Shown piece after piece: positions 31,736-41,080 of a stretch of 64,000 nt of DNA (positions are counted from its first letter, which is position 1; every line of letters begins with the position of its first letter). This stretch comes from Flavobacterium panacis (lineage in GTDB: Bacteria; Bacteroidota; Bacteroidia; Flavobacteriales; Flavobacteriaceae): positions 62,001 through 126,000 of the forward strand of contig NZ_JANKMS010000011.1 of the NCBI RefSeq assembly GCF_024649945.1, written 5' to 3'. The position numbers and the translations under genes are program-made. Below the pieces are notes generated by a model. The model did no database searches. It was not told the origin of the DNA and was given only the letters and a program-made list of their open reading frames with translations.

Positions 31736-34237
31736 ATGAAAAACAAATTAAAGCAATTTAAAGAATACACTCAACAAGAAGGTATCATGGTCAGTTTAGT
31801 AATCACGCTGTTTTGCATGGTTTTACTTTGTACCATACTAATTCTGTCGGCTTTTAATTCACGCAGTGCAGAACCATTCTGCCAAATAAATTTGATTTTT
31901 GAATTTATCTATGGCATTACTCTTTCCTTTTTTCTTCTAAGACAAAGAGAAAGATATTCTCATCTAATCCCTTTTTTATTTTTAAACTGGCTTATCGGAT
32001 GCTTTTCGCTAAATGTATTAATTCCAGTTTTTGAAGATCTTCCTATCTGGGTTTACATTATCACTCTAACCTTTTGCATCTCAAATTTCTTTATCTACAA
32101 CAGACAAAATGAAAGGAATATTCCATTAGCCTTATTATTCATTAATGGATTATCATATTCAATAATCTTATATTACACTTTATACCTTATACCAATTAGT
32201 ATAATTTCAGTAGTTACAATCTTGTTGTTAGGATTGGGTTTTTATGGATTAGTTCCTGCATTAATATCCCTAATTCACCTGACAACACTCTTAAGATTAT
32301 TTAATGAAGGTAAACGATACATGACCTCATTTATCGCTGGTACTTTTAGTATTGTATTTGCTTTACTTGTCTTTACATATCGCTTGAATATTGAAAGTAA
32401 AAGAATAAATGAAAATGAAATTTCAAAATCATTTGATTATAATGAAGATCTACCTACTTACATTAAGATTTCACAACATTTAGAACCTAATTTTTTTAAT
32501 GAAATCTTACTTAAAAAAGATATCGTTTACAAAAGCAATGATGATTTCTTTAGTCTTAGAGGTTTTAACTCATTTGGAGGAATTCAGTATCACGAGAGAA
32601 AGATTCACAATCCATTCATCAATATTGCCTATCTGTTTTGCAAGGATCTTAATCTGAGTTTTGATGATCGAATTAACATACTAAAATCGAACTTTGACAA
32701 AAGACTGGAAACAGAAGAACAATTATGGAGCGGAAAAGATTTGTTTAGCAAAAGCATCAAAGAAGATATCAAAATTTATCCTGCCGCACGACTGGCTTAT
32801 ACTGAAATCACCATGAATATTGCCAGCGAAAAAGAATCTCGACAAGACAAAGAAGCCATTTATTCTTTTCAGCTCCCTGAAGGTTCTGTCGCAACTTCAC
32901 TTTCTTTATGGGTAAACGGAATCGAACGCAAAGGAGTCCTAACCACCAAAGAAAAAGCTCAAAAAGCCTACAAACAAATTGTTGGAGTAGAAAGCCGCGA
33001 TCCGTCTTTGATGCAATGGAAAGAAGGAAACAAAATTGTTGTTCGAGTTTTTCCTGTAAATTATGAAACACCACGAATCTTTAAATGCGGTTTTACAACT
33101 CCTTTACAAGCAGGTCAAACTGAAATGAAGTATCAAAGCATAGCCATAAAAGGCCCAAACATTTCGAGCGCTTCTACCCTTTCAAGAATTCAGATTACGG
33201 ACAACACCAAAGTCAGAACCAGCAAAGATTTTGAATTTAAAAACAATTCTTTCATAAATACCTCGAAAGGATTACAGGAATGGGAAGCCGTTATGCCTTT
33301 AAGCAAATCTTTTCATTCGAGTTCTTTTGTATGGAAAGACAAACTTTACAAAATAAAAGAAATTCAAAAAGCAACTATTCCGTTTACGCCTTCAGAAATT
33401 ATTTTAGATCTCAACAATAAATGGACTTTAAACGAAATAGAATCATTTGTCAATTTGAAAGGAAGACTAATTTATGTGTATAATAACAAAGAAAAAAAAG
33501 TCATCAATACTGATAATTTCAAAACTATTTATTCCGAATTTAAAGGCTTACATTATTCCTTATTACCCCTTTACAAAATAACCAAAAACAGCTTAATCAT
33601 AACTAAATCAAGTGTGTTTTCAGCCAATTTTGAAGAGCTAGATAAATCAAGTTACTTAAATAAAATAAGAACAGGCACCAAACAACAAAACTTAAAAGTC
33701 ATCAATCTTTCTGCAGAAATCAATCCGTTTTGGCAAACTATCAAAGAGCAGAAGTACATTGATTACTACCAGACTTCTCTTCACAATAGTTTAAAAATGA
33801 TCGAACAGAAACAATTTCCTGTATATAAAACTGAAGAAAACTCAGTAAACATTGAGCCTGCATCAATTTCTATTCAAGAAACTGCAAAAGACGGCACTCT
33901 TAAAAGCGATGGTCCAAATCATATTTACAGAATGTATGCTTTTGGAAAAGTTTTAGAAGAACAAGTAAAAATTCAGAACGATTCTTTAACTGCAAACCAA
34001 TATGTAAATCTAGCTAAAGACGCAAATATTGTAACACCTGTTTCATCATTAATAGTTTTAGAAACGGATGAAGATTACAAAAACAACGGAATTGACAAAA
34101 ACATAGACACTTTAGGAAATGCCTCAATAAATAATGATGGAGCTGTTCCAGAGCCACACGAATGGGCACTTATTTTTATTGCCCTAACAACTGTACTGAT
34201 TTACTACAGAAAAAGCAAAAAACAAATCAACGGATGA
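31736..34237 (+). CDS. XrtN-system VIT domain protein with C-terminal sorting signal
   Basis: 833 residues. The N-terminal 220 residues contain about seven membrane helices. A VIT domain (vault/inter-alpha-trypsin type) covers about 340-460, with ARLAYTEITMNIASEKESR, LSLWVNGIERKG, EKAQKAYKQI and GNKIVVRVFPVNYETPR. The C terminus carries a PEP-CTERM-like signal: PEPHEWALIFIALTTVLIYY followed by RKSKK, with PEP as recognition motif, one helix and a basic end. It is the dedicated substrate of the exosortase encoded next, with which it shares an ATGA overlap. Function of the sorted protein is unknown. Confidence 0.85.
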   Translation: MKNKLKQFKEYTQQEGIMVSLVITLFCMVLLCTILILSAFNSRSAEPFCQINLIFEFIYGITLSFFLLRQRERYSHLIPFLFLNWLIGCFSLNVLIPVFEDLPIWVYIITLTFCISNFFIYNRQNERNIPLALLFINGLSYSIILYYTLYLIPISIISVVTILLLGLGFYGLVPALISLIHLTTLLRLFNEGKRYMTSFIAGTFSIVFALLVFTYRLNIESKRINENEISKSFDYNEDLPTYIKISQHLEPNFFNEILLKKDIVYKSNDDFFSLRGFNSFGGIQYHERKIHNPFINIAYLFCKDLNLSFDDRINILKSNFDKRLETEEQLWSGKDLFSKSIKEDIKIYPAARLAYTEITMNIASEKESRQDKEAIYSFQLPEGSVATSLSLWVNGIERKGVLTTKEKAQKAYKQIVGVESRDPSLMQWKEGNKIVVRVFPVNYETPRIFKCGFTTPLQAGQTEMKYQSIAIKGPNISSASTLSRIQITDNTKVRTSKDFEFKNNSFINTSKGLQEWEAVMPLSKSFHSSSFVWKDKLYKIKEIQKATIPFTPSEIILDLNNKWTLNEIESFVNLKGRLIYVYNNKEKKVINTDNFKTIYSEFKGLHYSLLPLYKITKNSLIITKSSVFSANFEELDKSSYLNKIRTGTKQQNLKVINLSAEINPFWQTIKEQKYIDYYQTSLHNSLKMIEQKQFPVYKTEENSVNIEPASISIQETAKDGTLKSDGPNHIYRMYAFGKVLEEQVKIQNDSLTANQYVNLAKDANIVTPVSSLIVLETDEDYKNNGIDKNIDTLGNASINNDGAVPEPHEWALIFIALTTVLIYYRKSKKQING

Positions 34238-35475
34238 AATACTTGTCATTACAATACAAAAAACCTCTGGCAATTCTTATTACAATTGTAGTATTGTTAT
34301 TAAATTACGGTATTATTAAAAAAAATCTTGATAGTAATTTTATAGGAATCTTATTTTCAATTGTATTATTTATTATTGGAGGAAGAAAAACAAACTTAAA
34401 CCTAAATTATCCTTTGGTAGGACTAATTTTCATATTAGAGTTTATAAGTTTTCGTCTTCATACAAAATCGTTACATTTTTTGGCATTAGCCATATTTGTC
34501 TGTTTTATGTACTATAAGATCACTGGAAAATTTTCTTTCATTGCCTTTTTCTGTATTGTATTGTTTTCATCACTCTTTAATACCTTTTTTAATTTTCTAA
34601 CAACCGAAATAAAACAAACGCTATGCTACACCGTCTTTCTGACTTTAAAGAATGTAATCACCATAGATAAGATCGAGGGAGTAAATTTTTATATAAATAA
34701 TGCCAAAATCACAGTAGACACAGCATGCATGGGACTTTCTATGTTTAAAACAGGATTGCTCACTGGTGCTTTCTTATTGACTTTAGAAGAACGTAAGCAG
34801 CAAAATTACTTTAGCATTAAGCAGATTATTCTATTTTGCTTGATTGTAATAACACTGAACATCGTTTCTAATTATTTCAGAATTGTAATTCTGATTTTAT
34901 TCAATTGCACAAAAGAAAATATGTTGCATCACAGCATTGGATTGTTTTGTTTTATTGTCTATCAAATTGTTCCAATGCTATTTTTGATTCGTTATTTCAA
35001 ACCAACACAAAAAGAGCTTTCAAAAGCAAACAAAAAACTGATTTTAGGTCCAGCTATATTAGTAACTTTTATAGTAATACTTTGCACAAGTTTAAAAATC
35101 CAAACAGACTCTAATGATGACTTGCTAGAAAATTTAAATCCTCAATACAACATTCAACAAGGAAACTGGGTTAATAAAGAAGTTTTCAAAATCTCAACTT
35201 CAGAGAAACTTATTTATATTAAAACTCCTGCGCACAAACCCTTAATATGTTGGACAGGTGACGGATATTCCATTACCGAATCTAAAGAGACAAAAAGGAA
35301 CAACGAAGAAATCTGGCAGATTAAAATAGAGAAAAACAACAAAAAGTATGTGTCTTATTGGTGGTACGAATGTGATGGAAAGAAATACACTTCACTCATC
35401 AAAGTTCTATTGATAAAATTAATTCACAATAAACCCGTTCGTTTAATTAATGAAACTTTCAAAACGCCTTTATAA
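34234..35475 (+). CDS. xrtN: Exosortase N (XrtN)
   Basis: The ATG at 34234 overlaps the previous stop codon (ATGA), giving 413 residues. An integral membrane protease/transpeptidase of the exosortase family with about eight helices. Catalytic triad visible: C165 in DTACMGLSMF, R216 in NYFRIVIL and H232-H233 in LHHSIGLF. The C-terminal 130 residues form a periplasmic domain (GNWVNKEVFKI, CWTGDGYSITES). It should process the PEP signal of the upstream VIT protein. A one-enzyme/one-substrate pair is the known form of the XrtN system in Bacteroidota. Confidence 0.87.
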   Translation: MKYLSLQYKKPLAILITIVVLLLNYGIIKKNLDSNFIGILFSIVLFIIGGRKTNLNLNYPLVGLIFILEFISFRLHTKSLHFLALAIFVCFMYYKITGKFSFIAFFCIVLFSSLFNTFFNFLTTEIKQTLCYTVFLTLKNVITIDKIEGVNFYINNAKITVDTACMGLSMFKTGLLTGAFLLTLEERKQQNYFSIKQIILFCLIVITLNIVSNYFRIVILILFNCTKENMLHHSIGLFCFIVYQIVPMLFLIRYFKPTQKELSKANKKLILGPAILVTFIVILCTSLKIQTDSNDDLLENLNPQYNIQQGNWVNKEVFKISTSEKLIYIKTPAHKPLICWTGDGYSITESKETKRNNEEIWQIKIEKNNKKYVSYWWYECDGKKYTSLIKVLLIKLIHNKPVRLINETFKTPL

Positions 35476-35477
35476 AA

Positions 35478-35512
35478 CAAAACAGCCTGGTATTTTCCGG
35501 GCTGTTTTATTT
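35478..35512. terminator. Bidirectional terminator between xrtN and moxR
   Basis: AACAGCCTGG (35481-35490) and CCGGGCTGTT (35497-35506) pair with one wobble, flanked by A-rich and T-rich sequence on either side, between two convergent genes. Confidence 0.75.
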
Positions 35513-35524
35513 AATCTATATTTT

Positions 35525-36478
35525 CTACATTAGTTTTTTAATAATAACTTCTTCTGTTATTCCTTCAGCATCTGCTTTATAATTTTTAATAATTCTATGA
35601 CGTAAAATTCCAGTTGCTACTGCTTGTACATCTTCAATATCCGGTGAAAATTTGCCATTGAAAGCAGCATGAGCTTTCGCAGCTAAAATTAAATTCTGCG
35701 AGGCTCTTGGTCCAGCCCCCCAATCCAAATAATTTTTCACAAAATCATTGGTTAGTGCATTATCAGGACGCGTTTTACTAACCAGAGTAACGGCATACTC
35801 AATTACATTGTCTGCCACAGGAATTCTACGGATTAAATGTTGGAAATCTATAATTTCCTGAGCCGTAAACAACGGATTAATATTGGTCTTTGCATCAGAA
35901 GTTGTTCGCTTTACAACTTGAACTTCTTCTTCAAAAGTTGGATACTCTAATTTTATGGCGAACATGAAACGGTCTAACTGAGCTTCTGGCAAAGGATATG
36001 TTCCCTCCTGTTCAATCGGATTTTGAGTTGCCAGGACAAAATATGGTAAATCTAATTTATGATGTTGCCCTGCAATGGTTACCGATCTTTCCTGCATTGC
36101 TTCAAGCAAAGCTGCCTGCGTTTTAGGAGGTGTTCTGTTAATCTCGTCTGCCAAAATAATATTAGAGAAAATCGGTCCTTTTATAAACTTGAAATTTCTA
36201 TTTTCATCCAAAATTTCACTTCCTAAAATATCAGATGGCATCAAATCTGGTGTAAACTGAATTCTTTTAAAATCTAAACCTAACGCCTGAGACAAAGTGT
36301 TAATCATTAATGTTTTTGCTAAACCAGGAACACCAATCAAAAGTGCGTGTCCTCCAGAAAAAATACAAAGCAAAATTTGATCTACAACGGCGTCCTGCCC
36401 TACAATGATTTTCGCTATTTCTTTTTTTAATTCATTTCTTTTTTGAACTAAATTGTGAATTGCTGTTACGTCAGACAT
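35525..36478 (-). CDS. MoxR-family AAA+ ATPase
   Basis: 317 residues. Walker A GVPGLAKT at about 54-61, Walker B ILADEINRTPPKTQAALLEAM near 108-128, sensor 1 ATQNPIEQEGTYPLPEAQLDRF, and a C-terminal lid with GAGPRASQNLILAAKA. MoxR ATPases act as chaperones that activate metal-dependent or surface proteins, usually with VWA-domain partners; no such partner is adjacent here. A terminator separates it from the upstream chaperone gene, so it is likely transcribed on its own. Confidence 0.9.
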   Translation of the reverse strand: MSDVTAIHNLVQKRNELKKEIAKIIVGQDAVVDQILLCIFSGGHALLIGVPGLAKTLMINTLSQALGLDFKRIQFTPDLMPSDILGSEILDENRNFKFIKGPIFSNIILADEINRTPPKTQAALLEAMQERSVTIAGQHHKLDLPYFVLATQNPIEQEGTYPLPEAQLDRFMFAIKLEYPTFEEEVQVVKRTTSDAKTNINPLFTAQEIIDFQHLIRRIPVADNVIEYAVTLVSKTRPDNALTNDFVKNYLDWGAGPRASQNLILAAKAHAAFNGKFSPDIEDVQAVATGILRHRIIKNYKADAEGITEEVIIKKLM

Positions 36479-36498
36479 TTATGAATATATTTTAAATT

Positions 36499-36540
36499 AA
36501 AAAGAGTTAGTTCTACGAATTCATAAAACTAACTCTTTTT
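36499..36540 (-). terminator. Terminator of the SurA-like chaperone gene
   Basis: AAAAGAGTTAGTT (36500-36512) and AACTAACTCTTTT (36527-36539) form a perfect 13-bp stem with flanking A/T runs, 13 bases after the stop. Confidence 0.8.
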
Positions 36541-36552
36541 ATTTAATAAAAA

Positions 36553-37986
36553 TTATTTTTTCAACCAGTTATTTGCAAAATCACATTCTTTGTATTCTCC
36601 AATGATTTTGATGTAAGTATCTTTAATCTTAGCATCAAACCATTTTGCAATCGCATTAATTTGTTTTTCTTTTAATGCTAATTCTTTAATTTTTGTATAA
36701 TCTTTAGCATAATCAGCAGTATGGTCTTCAATACGATTTGTAACTGTAATAAGCTTATAAGTCTTTTTACCTTTATCGTCTGTATTTAAAATTGGTTGAG
36801 AAACCTCATTTCCTTTTAAATTAGAAACCTGGCTATACAAAGTCGGATCCATTTTTGTCAATTCAAAACGTGTATCTTGAGTTGTAGGATTCACTAAAGT
36901 TCCACCATTTGCTCTTGTTTCTTTTTCATCAGATTCTGTTCTTGCAGCATCTGCAAATGATAGTTCATTACCTACTATTTTATTTCTGATATTAGTGATT
37001 CTTTCTTTCGCTTCTTTTAAAGCAGCTTCAGAAACGGTTGGTGCAATCAAAATGTGACGAAGCTCAACTTCCTGCCCTTTAATTTTTTCAACCATAATAA
37101 TATGGAATCCAAAAGTAGTTTCAAATGGTGCTGAAATTTCACCTGCTTGCAAACTGAACGCCACATCCTTAAACTCTTTTACAAATGGCGTTTTTCTTGT
37201 CATTTTATAATACCCTCCATTTGGAGAAGATCCAGGATCCTGAGAATATAGAACCGCTTTTGTAGCAAAACTTGAACCATCTAGCACATCCTGTCTTATA
37301 GCGTTTAATCTATCGATAACTTTCTTTTTATCCTCTGGAGAAATTTTAGGCTCAACAACAATTTGTGCTACTTCCATTTCAGCTCCAAAAGTTGGTAATT
37401 CATCTTTAGGGATTTTCTTAAAGAAGTTACGAACTTCTTCAGGAGTAATTTCTACATCTTTAGTTATCTTATCTCTCATCTCTGTAGCAAGTTTTTGCTC
37501 TTTCAGGATGTCAGCAAAATACGTCTTAAATTCTTCTACAGAATTCTTTTTATAATATTCGACAACTTTACTGATATCACCGCCTACTTGCTGGGTCATA
37601 TAATTTAGACGCTCTTCCATCATTCCTCTTACTTCTGCATCACTAACAATGATACTATCCTGAATTGCCTGATGTGCATATAATTTATCTTCTAAAAGTT
37701 TTCCAAGCATTTGACATCTTGTAATGTCTTTTATAGATCCTCCTTGTGCAGTAATTTCTAAAAATCCTTTATCAATATCCGAATCTAAAACAATATAATC
37801 TCCTACAGTAGCAATAATCCCATCTACTTTCAATTTCCCACCAGTAGGAGCTTCAACAGGTTTTTGAGCAACAACATCAGGAATTATTTCTTGTGCCTTA
37901 ATAATTGGAGTCAAAAAAAGGAAAAAACAAATTGTTAGTACGAATCTGTAATCAATTGTTTTTAGCTGTAATTTTTTTAATAACAT
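36553..37986 (-). CDS. Periplasmic SurA-like peptidylprolyl isomerase
   Basis: The ATG at 37986 is preferred over the longer frame to 38055 because it puts a signal peptide at the N terminus (RFVLTICFFLFLTPIIKAQ, residues 13-31), giving 477 residues. A SurA-type N-terminal domain follows (GDYIVLDSDIDKGF, CQMLGKLLEDKLYAHQAI), then two parvulin PpiC domains: one with AEMEVAQIVVEPKIS and FGFHIIMVEKIKG, the second with VELRHILIAPTVS. It should help fold outer-membrane proteins. Upstream, 348 bases separate it from the divergent prfC. Confidence 0.88.
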   Translation of the reverse strand: MLLKKLQLKTIDYRFVLTICFFLFLTPIIKAQEIIPDVVAQKPVEAPTGGKLKVDGIIATVGDYIVLDSDIDKGFLEITAQGGSIKDITRCQMLGKLLEDKLYAHQAIQDSIIVSDAEVRGMMEERLNYMTQQVGGDISKVVEYYKKNSVEEFKTYFADILKEQKLATEMRDKITKDVEITPEEVRNFFKKIPKDELPTFGAEMEVAQIVVEPKISPEDKKKVIDRLNAIRQDVLDGSSFATKAVLYSQDPGSSPNGGYYKMTRKTPFVKEFKDVAFSLQAGEISAPFETTFGFHIIMVEKIKGQEVELRHILIAPTVSEAALKEAKERITNIRNKIVGNELSFADAARTESDEKETRANGGTLVNPTTQDTRFELTKMDPTLYSQVSNLKGNEVSQPILNTDDKGKKTYKLITVTNRIEDHTADYAKDYTKIKELALKEKQINAIAKWFDAKIKDTYIKIIGEYKECDFANNWLKK

Positions 37987-38334
37987 TATTTTAAATTTTA
38001 TTTGAATGTAAGCCTGTTTAGATAATTCTTCACCATTATTTATGCCTTCAAACATAAATAATCAATATAGTTCTTTTATAACTTATAACGAACAAAAATA
38101 ACAATTCAATTACATAATACAACTATCTGATATACTATTAACAAAAAATTATAGGATATGAAGATCGCTCTCAAGAATGTTGATCAAAAATACTCTGAAA
38201 ACTATTATCACCTCTTGTATACACTTCTATTTTTTCAAAAAAATCAATAATACTTAAAGACTTCCAAATTTAAGAACTGAATATTTTTATAAAGCCGTAT
38301 TTAATAGTACTTTTGCAACCTATTTATACGAAAT
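37987..38334. other. Divergent intergenic region surA-like / prfC
   Basis: 348 AT-rich bases with no gene. The prfC -7 box is at 38308-38315. The open frame of the chaperone continues to 38055 but without family sequence. No other structure seen. Confidence 0.55.
38308..38315 (+). promoter_or_regulatory. -7 box of prfC
   Basis: TACTTTTG fits TAnnTTTG exactly, 19 bases ahead of the prfC ATG, implying a very short leader. No clear TTG upstream box. Confidence 0.5.
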
Positions 38335-39927
38335 ATGAGCTTTTTAAAAGAAATACAACGCAGAAGAACATTTGGAATTATCTCGCACCCCGATGCTGGT
38401 AAAACTACATTAACAGAAAAATTGCTGTTATTTGGAGGGGCTATTCAGGAAGCAGGTGCTGTAAAAAATAACAAAATTAAAAAAGGAGCAACGAGTGACT
38501 TTATGGAAATCGAACGCCAAAGAGGTATCTCGGTTTCGACTTCTGTACTTGCTTTTAATTATAAAGATAAAAAAATCAACATCCTTGATACTCCTGGACA
38601 CAAGGATTTTGCTGAAGATACTTTTAGAACTTTAACCGCTGTTGATAGCGTAATCGTTGTGATTGACGTTGCAAAAGGGGTTGAGGAACAAACGGAAAAA
38701 TTGGTTTCTGTTTGTAGAATGCGTAACATTCCGATGATTGTTTTCATCAACAAGTTAGACCGTGAAGGTAAAGATGCTTTCGATTTGATGGATGAAGTGG
38801 AGCAAAAATTAGGTTTGAAAGTGACTCCTTTGAGTTTCCCGATCGGAATGGGTTATGATTTCCAAGGAATTTACAATTTATGGGAAGAAAACATCAACCT
38901 TTTTAGCGGAGACAGCCGTAAAAATATTGAAGAAACAATTGCTTTTTCGGATGTACAGAACAATCCAGAATTAGATAAAATTGTGGGCGAAAAAGCAGCG
39001 AATAAACTTCGTGAAGAATTAGAATTAATTGATGAAGTATATCCAAAATTTGAGCGTCAAGATTATTTGGACGGAAAAATCCAACCTGTATTCTTTGGTT
39101 CTGCTTTGAATAATTTTGGAGTTCGCGAATTGTTAGATTGTTTCATTACAATCGCTCCGTCACCAAGAGCAAAAGATTCTGAAACTCGTACAGTTGAGCC
39201 TACAGAAGAAAAAATGTCTGGATTTGTTTTCAAAATCCACGCAAACATGGATCCAAAACATCGCGACCGTTTAGCGTTTATCAAAATCGTTTCGGGAACT
39301 TTTGAAAGAAATAAACCGTACTACCACGTTCGCCAGAAGAAAAATTTAAAATTCTCAAGTCCGAACGCCTTTTTCGCTGAGAAAAAAGAAATCGTTGATA
39401 TTTCTTATCCTGGTGATATTGTTGGACTACACGATACAGGAAACTTTAAAATTGGAGATACTTTAACAGAAGGCGAAATCATGAGCTTTAAAGGAATTCC
39501 AAGTTTCTCTCCGGAGCATTTCAGATACATCAACAATGCTGACCCGATGAAAGCTAAACAGCTAGAAAAAGGAGTTGATCAGTTAATGGATGAAGGAGTT
39601 GCTCAGTTGTTTACTTTAGAAATGAACAATCGTAAAGTTATCGGAACGGTTGGTGCGCTACAGTATGAGGTAATTCAATATCGTTTGGAGCACGAATACG
39701 GCGCAAAATGTACTTATGAAAACTTCCCTGTACATAAAGCATGCTGGGTAAAACCAGACGATGCTAAAAACGAAGAATTCAAAGAATTTAAACGTATTAA
39801 ACAGAAGTTCTTGGCTCACGATAAATATGGTCAATTGGTATTTTTAGCCGATTCAGATTTTACAATTCAAATGACGCAAAGTAAATATCCAAGTGTAAAA
39901 TTATTCTTTACATCTGAATTTGATTAA
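38335..39927 (+). CDS. prfC: Peptide chain release factor 3
   Basis: 530 residues, normal for RF3. A translational GTPase that removes RF1/RF2 from the ribosome after termination. G motifs: HPDAGKTT (G1), RQRGISVSTS (G2), DTPGHKDF (G3), NKLDRE (G4). Later parts include FKIHANMDPKHRDRLAFIKIVSG and the C-terminal EYGAKCTYENFPVHKACW. Monocistronic, ending in a bidirectional terminator. Confidence 0.96.
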   Translation: MSFLKEIQRRRTFGIISHPDAGKTTLTEKLLLFGGAIQEAGAVKNNKIKKGATSDFMEIERQRGISVSTSVLAFNYKDKKINILDTPGHKDFAEDTFRTLTAVDSVIVVIDVAKGVEEQTEKLVSVCRMRNIPMIVFINKLDREGKDAFDLMDEVEQKLGLKVTPLSFPIGMGYDFQGIYNLWEENINLFSGDSRKNIEETIAFSDVQNNPELDKIVGEKAANKLREELELIDEVYPKFERQDYLDGKIQPVFFGSALNNFGVRELLDCFITIAPSPRAKDSETRTVEPTEEKMSGFVFKIHANMDPKHRDRLAFIKIVSGTFERNKPYYHVRQKKNLKFSSPNAFFAEKKEIVDISYPGDIVGLHDTGNFKIGDTLTEGEIMSFKGIPSFSPEHFRYINNADPMKAKQLEKGVDQLMDEGVAQLFTLEMNNRKVIGTVGALQYEVIQYRLEHEYGAKCTYENFPVHKACWVKPDDAKNEEFKEFKRIKQKFLAHDKYGQLVFLADSDFTIQMTQSKYPSVKLFFTSEFD

Positions 39928-39950
39928 AACTTTCTTTATTGAAAACATAT

Positions 39951-39986
39951 AAAAAGGCTGTCTATACTATTTTAGACAGCCTTTTT
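39951..39986. terminator. Bidirectional terminator after prfC
   Basis: AAAAAGGCTGTCTA (39951-39964) and TAGACAGCCTTTTT (39973-39986) form a perfect 14-bp stem with built-in A and T runs between convergent genes. Confidence 0.88.
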
Positions 39987-39997
39987 CTTTTTCTTCA

Positions 39998-40726
39998 TTA
40001 TCTGTAATTAATTCCTAATCCACCAGCAATATAAACTCTAGCAAGTTCATCTGCCCCAATAATTATATTTTGAGATAGAACATTATTTTTAACTGATTTC
40101 AAGTCAACATTTACTGCTTTTGAAAGATAATAATCATTCGCAGTTATTGTAATCATTAGTGTTTTACTGTTTTTTAGAACTTTTGTTTCTATAACAAATT
40201 CACCTGTTTTAGGATTTACTTTTACAGCTTTTTGAGAACCATCAACAGTAAGCGTCAAATTAGAATATTCTTTTCTATCAAATGGCTTATCTGTTTTTGC
40301 CTCCAATAATTTCCCTTTGAAAATTATCGAAATTTCCTTCTTTATATTATGATTATACGCTACTTTACCTACTGTATAAACAGGCTCAGAACAACCTATT
40401 TCAGTTTTAACAGTCTCTTTTTCTTGTGCTGAAAGATTTGACACTAATAAAACAGATGCCGCAACTGCAGCGTATTTTAAGTTGCTGATTTTAGACACTT
40501 CATTATATTGAAATTCTTCCTCAAGTTGCGTCGTTTTCAATCTCGCACAAATATTCTTGTCTTTATTTTCTGCAATGAATCTTGCCACTTCCAAATTGGT
40601 CTTTTTGCTTAAATCAATTACATTTTTCATACAGGAATTACAAAATGAACCATTTGAGTTCGGAATCATTTTGTCAAAATTTTCAGAACATGGGCTTGCT
40701 ATTTCTAAGGTGAATTTCTTTTTCAT
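39998..40726 (-). CDS. Flavobacterial hypothetical membrane-anchored protein with Cys motif
   Basis: 242 residues. The N-terminal 65 residues form a small cytosolic domain seen in many Bacteroidota proteins: IASPCSENFDKM, then FCNSCMKNVIDLS and NICARL, giving C13, C29, C32 and a later cysteine that could bind a metal. One membrane helix follows at about 83-99 (YAAVAASVLLVSNLSA). The C-terminal 130 residues are a beta-rich periplasmic domain resembling a carboxypeptidase-regulatory fold (GKLLEAKTDKPF, NPKTGEFVIETKV). Function unknown. Confidence 0.65.
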   Translation of the reverse strand: MKKKFTLEIASPCSENFDKMIPNSNGSFCNSCMKNVIDLSKKTNLEVARFIAENKDKNICARLKTTQLEEEFQYNEVSKISNLKYAAVAASVLLVSNLSAQEKETVKTEIGCSEPVYTVGKVAYNHNIKKEISIIFKGKLLEAKTDKPFDRKEYSNLTLTVDGSQKAVKVNPKTGEFVIETKVLKNSKTLMITITANDYYLSKAVNVDLKSVKNNVLSQNIIIGADELARVYIAGGLGINYR

Positions 40727-40852
40727 ACTGTACTTCGTTTAAGTTAAAATCTTTCAAGATGATTTATACTTACATAGAGTACTTTTTCTTCGAAAAGGTT
40801 GGGAAACAAATTAAAAATTTAAAACAAGAGCTTTAATAGCTTGATTATAAAA

Positions 40853-40950
40853 CGTAAAAAAAGCGCAAATATTTAATTAGCGCTTTCTTTTAATTTGAAT
40901 TAAATCAACCTTACTAAGTCATTATATTTCAAAAATTAATCTTTCATAGG
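40853..40950 (-). ncRNA. Candidate small RNA of about 95 nt
   Basis: Minus-strand TAGATTTG (40962-40955) is an exact TAnnTTTG box. Transcription starting near 40950 would meet the hairpin AAAGCGC/GCGCTTT (40886-40880 with 40866-40860) followed by TTTTTTT. The stretch between has no open frame longer than a few codons. No known RNA family recognised; the TTG box is lacking. Confidence 0.35.
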
Positions 40951-41044
40951 TTTGCAAATCTAATTTAATACAGGAGTGGAACGAAATTTTGTCGATTAAA
41001 GTAAACAAAAATCAGATGAAATGCATTTTCAACTAATCTTTAAA

Positions 41045-41073
41045 ATAAAAAAAGCCCCATTTAAAATGGGGCT
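41045..41073 (-). terminator. Terminator of the rpoC-DUF3467 transcript
   Basis: AGCCCCATTT (41053-41062) and AAATGGGGCT (41064-41073) are perfect inverted arms; the minus strand continues with eight T residues. It lies 8 bases after the DUF3467 stop and probably ends the rpoBC transcript as well. Confidence 0.85.
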
Positions 41074-41080
41074 TTAGAAA

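Larger units (their letters stand above)
40727..41080. other. Intergenic region with a possible small RNA
   Basis: 354 bases without a gene between two leftward genes. It contains the DUF3467 terminator (41045-41073), a stand-alone minus-strand -7 box (40955-40962) and a hairpin with T run (40853-40886), which together could delimit a short transcript. Confidence 0.5.
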
